37,461 bases of DNA. It comes from Clostridiales bacterium (GTDB lineage Bacteria > Bacillota > Clostridia > Christensenellales > CAG-138). The number at the start of each line of letters is the position of its first letter. Within the stretch, counting starts at the first letter, position 1. Positions 23,341-31,076 of the stretch are shown here, in pieces. The position numbers and the translations under genes are program-made. The stretch spans positions 1-37,461 of the forward strand of contig WREI01000016.1 of NCBI GenBank assembly GCA_009779405.1, read 5' to 3'. The notes below the pieces were generated by a model. The model saw only the letters and a program-made list of their open reading frames with translations. It had not been told where the DNA came from and searched no databases.

Positions 23341-25509
23341 TTGGCCAAAAACAAGAAAAAACCGAATAAGAACAAAATCAAAGTTCCCCCCAGCAAGCGC
23401 AATCTGCTGTGGGTAATCGGCATATTCGCCGTGCTCCTCGGCATGATCGTGGTGCAGTTGGTACTCCGCGTGATCGTGCAGGGTCCCGAAAATGCCAAGA
23501 AGGCCGCGCGACAATGGGGTATGACCACCGGCATACGCGCCCAGCGCGGCGAGATTCAGGATCGCAACGGTACGGTGCTGGCCAGTTCCTATACGACCTA
23601 TCAGGTCTGCGCCAACCCCCGTGCCATCAGCGAGGATGACCGCGAGCGCGTCGCCTACTATCTCGCCACCCTGCTTGACGAGGATCCCGCGAAGATACTC
23701 ATAAAAATCAGCAATACGGACAAACAGCAGGTCAGAATCAAGAGCCAGGTGGAGCGGAGCATCATCAACCAGCTTTCGGGCCTGCAAATGGGGCGCAGCA
23801 TCAGCTTCTATGCCGACGTCAAGCGCAGTTATCCCGAGGGCAACCATTTTTCGCAGATATTGGGCTTTACCAATGTGGACGGCGAGGGGCAATCGGGCGT
23901 GGAGCTCGATTTCAACTCCTATCTCTCGGGCATCAACGGGTATGTGCAGACCCAGACCGACCGCGACAACAAGCCCATCCCCAACGCGCGGGAGGAATAT
24001 GTGGACGCGGTGCCGGGCGCGAACGTCATCCTGACTGCCGATACGGGCCTGCAAAACATCGCGGAGGCCATCGCGGAGGAATGCCACACGGTGAACAAGG
24101 CCAAGACCGTGCAGGTATATCTGTGGAATGTACAGAGCGGCGAGACCTATGCCATGACCAGCTATCCGAGCTATGATCCCAACGACCCGCCCCGTGAAGA
24201 AGCGAAGACCCTGCTCGAAATGGCGCGCAACCGCATCGTGGCGGACACCTATGAGCCCGGCTCCACCTTCAAAATCATCACCCTGGCCGCGGCCCTCGAT
24301 TCGGGCGCGATCACCATGAACACCCGCTTCAACTGTACGGGCAGTCTCAGCATCAAGGGCCAGCGCATCAAGTGCTGGAAACCGGGCGGGCATGGCAGCC
24401 AGAGCCTGGCCGAAGCCGTGCAGAATTCCTGCAACTGCGCGTTTATGGCGATGGCCCTCAAGATGGGCAAGGACACCTTCTATGAATATATCTACGCTTT
24501 CGGCATGGGAACCAAGACCGAGCTGGGCCTGTCGGGTGAAACCAGCGGCAGCGTCACGCACAAGAAATATATACGCGACAGTGACCTCGCGCGCATAGGC
24601 TTCGGCCAGAGCATCAGTATGACGGGCATGCAGCTGGCGATGGCGGCCAGCGCGGCGGTGAACGGCGGGGAGTTATTAAAGCCTTGGATTGTCGCCGAGA
24701 TCGTCAGCCAGTCGGGCGAGGTGATGCTGCAAAATTACAGGACGCCCATACGCCGCGTCATCACCCCGCAGACCTCCAAGCTCGTGCGCGAGCTGCTGCA
24801 AGGGGTGGTGGAGCACGGTTCCGGCCGAAACGCCGCCGTGCCAGGCTATACGGTCAGCGGCAAGACGGGTACCGCGCAGAAATATGAGGATGACGGCTCC
24901 GTCTCGAGCACGCGCCTGATCGCGTCCTTTATCGGCTTTGCCCCCGCGACCGACCCGTTCCTGGGCTGCCTGATCATCGTCGATGAGCCGCAGATCCCCG
25001 TTGTGTTCGGCAGCACGGTCGCCGCGCCCTATGTGCAGATGGTGCTGGCGCGCGCGCTGGCCTATATGGGCATACAGCCGGACAATGAGACAAAGCGGGT
25101 TCTCGTCCCGAATCTGTATGGTTTGACCATCTCCGAGGCGAGGAGAGAGCTGAACCGCTACGGACTGCGCAGCGTGTATTTGGAATCGGAGTCGGACGCA
25201 GGCGCGACCGTGCACAAGCAGATTCCCGCGGCGGGCAACTATGTCGTCGCGGATTCGCCCGTCATTCTGTTCTCGGCCTGGACTTCCTTCCTCGCGGAAG
25301 AGGAGGAGATCCAATATACGACCATGCCCAACCTCATCAACGACTCGCGCCTGAACGCGCTGGATAAGATGAAGGCCGCCGGGCTCATCATGGATTACGA
25401 CCCCAACAACTGCGCGGGCAAGATCACCACAACGCAGTACCCCACAGGCACGCGACTGCCCGTAGGAACGGTGGTGAGCGTGGTGTTTAGTGGGGTACCG
25501 TTGAATTAG
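23341..25509 (+). CDS. ftsI: Class B penicillin-binding protein with two PASTA domains (FtsI/PBP2B/SpoVD type)
   Basis: A 722-residue peptidoglycan transpeptidase. It has a basic cytoplasmic lead, a membrane anchor (about 22-45), the PBP dimer domain (GEIQDRNGTVLASS) and the transpeptidase domain with S308-x-x-K311 (EPGSTFK), S363-C-N365 and K508-T-G (SGKTGTAQK). Two C-terminal PASTA domains (about 585-650 and 652-722) follow. It crosslinks septal wall together with FtsW. The start is TTG at 23341, after AAAGGAG; its 14-nt leader is identical to that of murE. The stop TAG is the first part of a GC-rich palindrome. Vegetative FtsI and sporulation SpoVD cannot be told apart here. Confidence 0.93.
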   Translation: MAKNKKKPNKNKIKVPPSKRNLLWVIGIFAVLLGMIVVQLVLRVIVQGPENAKKAARQWGMTTGIRAQRGEIQDRNGTVLASSYTTYQVCANPRAISEDDRERVAYYLATLLDEDPAKILIKISNTDKQQVRIKSQVERSIINQLSGLQMGRSISFYADVKRSYPEGNHFSQILGFTNVDGEGQSGVELDFNSYLSGINGYVQTQTDRDNKPIPNAREEYVDAVPGANVILTADTGLQNIAEAIAEECHTVNKAKTVQVYLWNVQSGETYAMTSYPSYDPNDPPREEAKTLLEMARNRIVADTYEPGSTFKIITLAAALDSGAITMNTRFNCTGSLSIKGQRIKCWKPGGHGSQSLAEAVQNSCNCAFMAMALKMGKDTFYEYIYAFGMGTKTELGLSGETSGSVTHKKYIRDSDLARIGFGQSISMTGMQLAMAASAAVNGGELLKPWIVAEIVSQSGEVMLQNYRTPIRRVITPQTSKLVRELLQGVVEHGSGRNAAVPGYTVSGKTGTAQKYEDDGSVSSTRLIASFIGFAPATDPFLGCLIIVDEPQIPVVFGSTVAAPYVQMVLARALAYMGIQPDNETKRVLVPNLYGLTISEARRELNRYGLRSVYLESESDAGATVHKQIPAAGNYVVADSPVILFSAWTSFLAEEEEIQYTTMPNLINDSRLNALDKMKAAGLIMDYDPNNCAGKITTTQYPTGTRLPVGTVVSVVFSGVPLN

Positions 25510-25530
25510 GGGCGAGGCATGTCTCGCCCG
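25507..25530. repeat. GC-rich palindrome at the PBP 3' end
   Basis: TAGGGGCGAG, then GCATGT, then CTCGCCC. The arms GGGCGAG (25510-25516) and CTCGCCC (25523-25529) pair. The TAG is the PBP stop. It belongs to the TAGGNGCG family and is directly followed by a heptamer element. Confidence 0.65.
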
Positions 25531-25533
25531 TGC

Positions 25534-25654
25534 GAGTTAAGAGTTAAGAGTGAAGAGTTAAGAGTTGTGGGAGGAATCGAAAGCGATTCCAGAATTAAAT
25601 TTGGAAATTCCGCAGGAATTTCTACCGCAACTCTTCACTCTTCACTCTTAACTC
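25534..25654. repeat. Heptamer inverted-repeat element, PBP-murE
   Basis: Arms of GAGTTAA and GAGTGAA units (left 25534-25570, right complement 25624-25654). The core contains AATTAAAT and GCAGGAATTTCTACC, both shared with the 21722 element although the heptamers differ. Confidence 0.85.
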
Positions 25655-25675
25655 AAACCCCATAAAGGAGCACCC

Positions 25676-27112
25676 ATGCACCTGACCCAACTCACAACCG
25701 AGCTCCAAGCTCCCCTCCACGGCTCTGACGGGGAAATCACGGGCATCAGCTATGACTCCCGCCGCGTCAAGCCGGGGGATTTGTTTTGCTGTAATACGGG
25801 CGCCAGCTTTGACGGGCATAATTTTGCGGGGACCGCCTTGCAAAAGGGCGCGGCCGCGCTGCTCTGCGAGCGGTTGCTGCCCTTGGATATGCCGCAGATC
25901 GTGGTGCCGAATGCGCGGCTGGCGATGGCGCATGCGGCGGCGGCTTTCTATGGACATCCCGAGCGGGAATTGCGCCTGCTCGGCGTCACGGGTACGAACG
26001 GCAAGACCAGCACGACCTATATGGTCAAGGCCATCGCAGAAGCGGCGGGCGTCAAGGCCGCGCTGATGGGGACGATACAGAACCTGATCGGCGATGAAGT
26101 GATCCCCACTGTGCATACGACCCCCGAATCGGCGGATACCTTCGCCCTGTTGCGCCGTATGGCGGACGCGGGCTGCCGATTTTGCGTGATGGAGGTCTCC
26201 TCCCACGCGCTCGAGCAGGGCCGCGTGCACGCGCTGCCCTTTGCGGCGGGCCTGTTCACGAATCTCACGCAGGATCATCTGGACTATCACGGGAACTTCG
26301 AGGCCTATTATCAGGCCAAGCGCAAACTGTTCGATCAGTGCGAGATGGCCATTATCAATATCGACGACCCCTACGGCCTGCGCATGGCGCGGGGCCTGCC
26401 CTGCCCGACCCTGCACCTCGGCATACGCGAAAAGGATACGGATATCTACGCCAGCAATATCGAGATCACGAACGCGGGCTCCGCCTTCCATTTACAGCTG
26501 CCCGGCGTGGGCGCGCATATCAACCTGCGCATCTCCGGTCTCTTCTCCGTATACAATGCCCTTGGCGCGGCGGCGCTGGCACAATTGGCGGGCATCCCCT
26601 TCCCGGCCATTGTGCGCGGGTTGGAGAGTCTCACGGTCGTTCCGGGCCGCTTGGAAGCGGTGGACGAGGGCCAGCCCTTTTCCGTCTATGTCGACTACGC
26701 GCATACCCCTGACGCGCTGATCAACGTGCTGAACACCTGCCGCGGCTTCGCGAAAAAACGCGTCTTCTCCCTGTTCGGCTGCGGCGGCGACCGCGACCCC
26801 AAGAAACGGCCCTTGATGGGCGAAGCGGCGGGGCGGCTCAGCGATTATGTGGTGATCACATCCGACAATCCCCGCAGTGAAGACCCGGACAGCATCATCC
26901 GCGAAGCGGAAATCGGCGTAAAAAAGACCGGCACCCCCTATCTTGTGCGCGAAAATCGTCGCGAAGCCATACATTTGGCATTGTCTATGTTGGAAAAAGA
27001 CGATATACTTGTCATTGCGGGCAAGGGCCACGAGGACTACCAGGAGATTCGGGGGGTGAAGTATCACTTCGATGACAGAGAGGTTGTCCGGGAGTGGCTG
27101 CGCGCGAACTGA
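25676..27112 (+). CDS. murE: UDP-MurNAc-tripeptide synthetase MurE (meso-DAP type)
   Basis: A 478-residue Mur ligase. The ATP loop is TGTNGKT (105-111), then VMEVSSHAL, NLTQDHLDYHG, YVDYAHTPDAL and IAGKGHEDYQ. The amino-acid selector is DNPR at 397-400, the form found in enzymes that add meso-diaminopimelate; lysine enzymes differ there. It adds the third residue of the wall stem peptide in the cytoplasm. AAAGGAG lies 5 nt before the ATG. Downstream, murF would normally follow, but mraY starts after 18 bp. Confidence 0.96.
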   Translation: MHLTQLTTELQAPLHGSDGEITGISYDSRRVKPGDLFCCNTGASFDGHNFAGTALQKGAAALLCERLLPLDMPQIVVPNARLAMAHAAAAFYGHPERELRLLGVTGTNGKTSTTYMVKAIAEAAGVKAALMGTIQNLIGDEVIPTVHTTPESADTFALLRRMADAGCRFCVMEVSSHALEQGRVHALPFAAGLFTNLTQDHLDYHGNFEAYYQAKRKLFDQCEMAIINIDDPYGLRMARGLPCPTLHLGIREKDTDIYASNIEITNAGSAFHLQLPGVGAHINLRISGLFSVYNALGAAALAQLAGIPFPAIVRGLESLTVVPGRLEAVDEGQPFSVYVDYAHTPDALINVLNTCRGFAKKRVFSLFGCGGDRDPKKRPLMGEAAGRLSDYVVITSDNPRSEDPDSIIREAEIGVKKTGTPYLVRENRREAIHLALSMLEKDDILVIAGKGHEDYQEIRGVKYHFDDREVVREWLRAN

Positions 27113-27130
27113 AAGAACCGAGACTGAATT

Positions 27131-28135
27131 ATGCTAACCCTACAAAAGACCCTCATCTCCCTCCTCACCGCCCTCAGCATCGCGCTGCTGCTGGGGCCGC
27201 TGCTGCTGCCCTTGCTTCGCAAGCTGAAGTTCGGGCAGGAGGTGCGCGACGATGGGCCGCAGAGCCACCTCGCCAAGCAGGGTACGCCCACGATGGGCGG
27301 CATCCTCTTTTTGGTCGCCGCGCTGGCCGCCACATTGATCTTCGACCCGAGCGGTCTGGCGCTCACCCTGCCCGCCATCATAGTTACTTTTGCGTTTGCC
27401 TTTATCGGCTTTCTGGATGACTATATCAAAGTGAGAAAGCACCGCTCACTGGGCCTGCGCGCCTGGCAGAAGATCGTCTGTCAGTTCGGCTTTGCGTTGG
27501 GGGCGGCCATATGGCTCTATCAAAGCCCGCTGGTCGGCAGCCAGCTCATCCTGCCCGGCGGCGGCGCCTGGGATTTGGGTATATTCTATATCCCCTTCGC
27601 GATGTTCGTCATCATCGCCGAGGTCAACGCCGTCAACCTGACGGACGGCTTGGACGGGCTGGCGGCGGGCGTCTCCTCGGTGTTTATGGGAACCTACGCC
27701 CTCCTGTTCCTGCTGTTGGTCTCCGCTCCTTGCGGGATGCACCTGTATGAAGAAGCCTATGCGGGCATGGCCATCTTCTCGGCGGCCCTCTGCGGCGCCC
27801 TGCTGGGATACCTGGCCTATAACAGCTATCCCGCCAAGGTCTTTATGGGCGACACGGGCGCGCTGGGCTTGGGCGGCGCGGTCGCCATGGTCGGCCTGTT
27901 GTCCCGCTCCGCGATACTGCTGCCGCTGTCGGGCGTCTGCTTCCTCGCATCCGCCGTCTCGGTTATCCTGCAAGTGGGCAGCTACAAACTGCGCAACAAA
28001 AAGCGCATCTTCCGCATGGCCCCCCTGCACCACCACTTCGAGCAGGGCGGCGCCCACGAAGCCAAGATCGTCACGGCGTATACGATTGTGACGGTGATAG
28101 GCTGTGCGCTGTGTCTGTTGCTTTATACATTGTGA
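27131..28135 (+). CDS. mraY: Phospho-MurNAc-pentapeptide transferase MraY
   Basis: A 334-residue membrane enzyme with ten or so hydrophobic segments. It has the catalytic pairs FLDDYIKVRKHRSLGL and NAVNLTDGLDGLAAG, and the third motif LHHHFEQGGAHEAKIV. It moves phospho-MurNAc-pentapeptide onto undecaprenyl phosphate to make lipid I. The ribosome site before the ATG is weak, which may mean translation is coupled to murE 18 bp upstream. Length and motifs are normal. Confidence 0.95.
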   Translation: MLTLQKTLISLLTALSIALLLGPLLLPLLRKLKFGQEVRDDGPQSHLAKQGTPTMGGILFLVAALAATLIFDPSGLALTLPAIIVTFAFAFIGFLDDYIKVRKHRSLGLRAWQKIVCQFGFALGAAIWLYQSPLVGSQLILPGGGAWDLGIFYIPFAMFVIIAEVNAVNLTDGLDGLAAGVSSVFMGTYALLFLLLVSAPCGMHLYEEAYAGMAIFSAALCGALLGYLAYNSYPAKVFMGDTGALGLGGAVAMVGLLSRSAILLPLSGVCFLASAVSVILQVGSYKLRNKKRIFRMAPLHHHFEQGGAHEAKIVTAYTIVTVIGCALCLLLYTL

Positions 28136-28140
28136 GAGAA

Positions 28141-28262
28141 GTAATAAGTAATAATGCAGAATGCAGAGAGGTTCTTGCGATGTAAATTGAGCTAAACATG
28201 GCATATGCAAGCCAACCATCCCTGCCCACAGTTTCTCTGCATTCTGCATTATTACCTATTAC
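28141..28262. repeat. Heptamer inverted-repeat element before murD, copy 1
   Basis: The left arm (28141-28170) is GTAATAA, GTAATAA, TGCAGAA, TGCAGAG; the right arm (28234-28262) is the complement. The core of about 63 bp resembles that of the copy at 29630, including CCATCCCTGCCCA. The two copies flank murD. Confidence 0.88.
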
Positions 28263-28283
28263 CTAACTGAACCGGAGGTTCCC

Positions 28284-29633
28284 ATGCAAAAACGCGCCCT
28301 CATCGTCGGCATGGCCAAGAGCGGCATCGCCGCCGCCAAACTCCTGCATGCCGCGGGCTATGCCGTCACCATCAACGACATCAAGCCGGAGATACCCGGT
28401 CTCTTCGACGCGCTGGCGGGCGTGCCTTGCAGCGTGCGCTTGGGCTTTGACCCGATGGAGCTGCTGGCGGGGACGGATTTGCTCGTCCCCAGCCCCGTGA
28501 TCCCGATGACCCGCCCCTTTATCGTCGAGGCGAGACGGCGGGGGATCGAGGTGATCTCCGAGATCGAGCTGGGCTATCGCTACAGCAAGGCCGATTTCGT
28601 CTGCGTGACGGGTACCAACGGCAAGACGACCTGCACCGCACTGACGGGCGAGCTGTTCAAGGCGAGCGGGCGCAAGACCTATGTGCTCGGCAATATCGGC
28701 GTCGCGATCTCCGAATATGCACTCGACACCAAGCCGGGCGAGGTCGTCGTCGCGGAGACCGCAGCATTGCAGCTCTGCGGCAATATACATTTCCGCGCGA
28801 AAGCCGCGGGCATCTGCAATATCACGCCCGACCACTTGGATCACTTCGGCAATATGGAGAGTTATATCGCCGCCAAGGCCAAGATATTGGAGAACCAGAA
28901 TTGGGACGACGTGGCGGTGCTGAATTATGACGACCCTATAGTCCGAGGTCTCGCGGGCAACACCCCCGCAAGAATTCTATGGTTCTCGCGCAAAGAGGAA
29001 CCAAAAAACGGTATGTTCCTGCGTGGTGAAGATGTCATATTCCGCCTGCACAGCAGGGAACTCGTCCTGATGCCCGCCAAAGAGATACGCATCCCCGGCG
29101 GCCACAACCTCGAAAACGCCATGCTCTGCGCGCTGCTGGCGCTCTCGCAGGGCATAGACCCCGCCATGATACGCCGCGTCCTGCAAACTTTTCCGGGCGT
29201 TGAGCATCGGATCGAGTATGTTCGCGCAGTGGGCGGCGTAGATTTTATCAACGACAGCAAGGGTACGAATCCCGCCAGCACCCTGCGCGCCATGGAGGCG
29301 ATCAATAAACCCCTCGTCATGATCTTGGGCGGCTACGACAAGCACGCGGACTTTTCCGAGCTCTTCACCCTCTTCCCCGGCAAAGTCAAGGCCTGCGTGC
29401 TCCTCGGCCAAACGGCGGGAAAAATCGAATCAGCGGCCAACGCCGCCGGATTCGGCGACATATGTCACCGAACTTATGGCTTCGAAGAAGCCATAAGCAG
29501 GGCCAAAGCCCTCGCGCGTCCCGGCGACTGCGTACTCCTCTCCCCGGCCTGCGCCAGTTGGGGCATGTTCGCGAATTATGAGGAGAGAGGGAAGTTGTTT
29601 AAGGAAATTGTGGGGGGAATGAAGGAGAAGTAA
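28284..29633 (+). CDS. murD: UDP-MurNAc-L-alanine:D-glutamate ligase MurD
   Basis: A 449-residue Mur ligase. It begins with a Rossmann-like UDP-binding part (ALIVGMAKSGIAAAKLL), then has the ATP loop VTGTNGKTTCT, NITPDHLDHFG, and NDSKGTNPAST. The C-terminal CVLLSPACASWGMFANYEERG is the MurD hallmark, with glycine where many MurDs have aspartate. It adds D-glutamate to UDP-MurNAc-L-Ala. GGAGG precedes the ATG. The gene is flanked by two copies of a heptamer element; the second supplies its TAA. Confidence 0.95.
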   Translation: MQKRALIVGMAKSGIAAAKLLHAAGYAVTINDIKPEIPGLFDALAGVPCSVRLGFDPMELLAGTDLLVPSPVIPMTRPFIVEARRRGIEVISEIELGYRYSKADFVCVTGTNGKTTCTALTGELFKASGRKTYVLGNIGVAISEYALDTKPGEVVVAETAALQLCGNIHFRAKAAGICNITPDHLDHFGNMESYIAAKAKILENQNWDDVAVLNYDDPIVRGLAGNTPARILWFSRKEEPKNGMFLRGEDVIFRLHSRELVLMPAKEIRIPGGHNLENAMLCALLALSQGIDPAMIRRVLQTFPGVEHRIEYVRAVGGVDFINDSKGTNPASTLRAMEAINKPLVMILGGYDKHADFSELFTLFPGKVKACVLLGQTAGKIESAANAAGFGDICHRTYGFEEAISRAKALARPGDCVLLSPACASWGMFANYEERGKLFKEIVGGMKEK

Positions 29634-29752
29634 TAAGTAATAATGCAGAATGCAGAGAGGGCCTTTGCGATGCAAGTTGGAGTATATATTGCGTATGCAA
29701 ACAAACCATCCCTGCCCATAGTCTCTCTGCATTCTGCATTATTACCTATTAC
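29630..29752. repeat. Heptamer inverted-repeat element after murD, copy 2
   Basis: The same arms as the 28141 element, including GTAATAA and TGCAGAA units, in the same orientation, with a partly diverged core. The murD stop TAA (29631-29633) is the first triplet after the leading G of the left arm. Confidence 0.88.
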
Positions 29753-29769
29753 TTAGAAGACGGAGCGCC

Positions 29770-30918
29770 ATGAAAAAACCACGCAAAACGAAAACCCAAA
29801 CCCCCACCATCAAGCTCCACCAGGGCAGGATCGATTTTTCCATCCTGCTGGCGGTGACCTTGCTTTGCGCGTTCGGGCTTGTCATGGTCTTCTCCGCCAG
29901 CTATTACTATGCCCAGCGCACCCGCACCACGAATTATGACCCCTATTTTTTCCTAAGCAAGCAGGTTGTCTTCCTGATCATCGGCTATTTCGTCATGCTC
30001 GTGCTCTCGCGCATGGATTATAAGATCATCCAGCGCGTGCACTGGCCCATCTATCTCGTCTCCGTGCTTTTATTGATTCTGGTGCTCTTTATCGGCGTTG
30101 AGCTGAACGGCGGGCGTCGCTGGATTCTGATCGCGGGCGTGCAGATCCAGCCCTCGGAAATCGCCAAATTCGGCATGATGATCTTTATGTGCGCCTTTAT
30201 GTCAAAAAACCGGGGCAAAATGCACGAGTTCCGCGGCGGCATGCTGCCCATGCTCTTCGTTATCGGTGCGGTGGCCGGATTGGTCATCCTGCAACCCAAT
30301 ATGTCCATGGCCGTTATCATCGCGATGATCGGCGTCATCCTGCTCTTTTTGGGCGGCGCGGACTTCAAACAACTGGTGATTTTGGGCATCGTGGGCTTGG
30401 GCTTGGTGCTGATACTGGCGTTTTCGGAGGGCTATCGCGCGGAGCGCATGGGCAACTTCATGGACCCTTTTGAGGATCCGCAGGGCAGTGGCTATCAGCT
30501 GATACAGTCCTTCTATGCGCTCGGCAGCGGCGGCTGGTTCGGCAAGGGTCTGAACAACAGCTTCCAGAAGCTGCTCTATATGACCTATGGCGAATCGGAT
30601 TTTATCTTCCCCATCCTGGTCGAAGAATTCGGGCTGATGGGCGGGCTGACCGTCATCTTCGGCTATACCTGGATCTTCGCGCGGGGCATGCGCGCCGCCC
30701 TGCGCGTGCGGGACCGCTTCGGATCCCTGCTGGCCGCGGGCATCTCCATCGTTCTCGGTGTACAGGTGTTTATCAATATCGCCGTTATCACGGGTCTCAT
30801 GCCAACGACAGGTCAGGCCCTGCCCTTCATCTCTGCCGGCGGCACCTCCATGCTCGTCTTTATGGCGTCGATGGGTGTGCTGTTGAATATTACAAGGGAC
30901 GCGGAAGCGTATGGGTAG
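29770..30918 (+). CDS. ftsW: SEDS peptidoglycan glycosyltransferase FtsW (SpoVE-like)
   Basis: A 382-residue membrane protein with ten hydrophobic segments. It has the SEDS features VVFLIIGYFVML, GGRRWILIAGVQIQPSEIAKFGMMIF, a large outer loop ending FIFPILVEEFGLMGGL, and GLMPTTGQALPFISAGGTSML. It polymerises lipid II at the septum with the class B PBP. RodA would look similar; the dcw position supports FtsW. GGAG precedes the ATG. murG would usually follow, but murA does. Confidence 0.94.
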   Translation: MKKPRKTKTQTPTIKLHQGRIDFSILLAVTLLCAFGLVMVFSASYYYAQRTRTTNYDPYFFLSKQVVFLIIGYFVMLVLSRMDYKIIQRVHWPIYLVSVLLLILVLFIGVELNGGRRWILIAGVQIQPSEIAKFGMMIFMCAFMSKNRGKMHEFRGGMLPMLFVIGAVAGLVILQPNMSMAVIIAMIGVILLFLGGADFKQLVILGIVGLGLVLILAFSEGYRAERMGNFMDPFEDPQGSGYQLIQSFYALGSGGWFGKGLNNSFQKLLYMTYGESDFIFPILVEEFGLMGGLTVIFGYTWIFARGMRAALRVRDRFGSLLAAGISIVLGVQVFINIAVITGLMPTTGQALPFISAGGTSMLVFMASMGVLLNITRDAEAYG

Positions 30919-30926
30919 GCATTAAA

Positions 30927-31004
30927 TTGTAGGGGCGCAATATATTGCGCCCTGCTGGAGTACATGAAGCCCGGTGGAGGGCGCAATATATTGCGCCCCT
31001 ACAA
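30927..31004. repeat. Exact 26-bp inverted repeat with 26-bp spacer
   Basis: The arms 30927-30952 and 30979-31004 are exact complements. Each arm itself contains a palindrome (GGGCGCAATATATTGCGCCC) of the GTAGGGGCG family. The pair can fold as one long hairpin or as two small ones. It lies between ftsW and murA; the spacer has no gene. Confidence 0.85.
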
Positions 31005-31013
31005 TAATTGAAA

Positions 31014-31074
31014 CCTCCCGCACGAAATAGAGTTCCCCCGCATACGATACCCTATCGTAAAGCGGGGAGTGCGG
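31014..31074 (+). promoter_or_regulatory. Hairpin burying the murA ribosome site
   Basis: CCCCGC (31036-31041) pairs with GCGGGG (31062-31067), which is most of the GGGGAG ribosome site. Inside, TACGATA (31043-31049) pairs with TATCGTA (31053-31059) across a CCC loop. An outer stem CCGCAC (31018-31023) with GTGCGG (31069-31074) is also possible. A second CU-rich run (31014-31021) could pair with the ribosome site instead, so two folds compete. Confidence 0.6.
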
Positions 31075-31076
31075 AT

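Noticed and set aside
23197-24561. 454-codon minus-strand frame
   Set aside because: Antisense to the ftsL-PBP region; no domain or ribosome site.
30927-31004. Insertion sequence ends
   Set aside because: The spacer between the inverted arms is 26 bp and holds no gene; no target duplication was seen.
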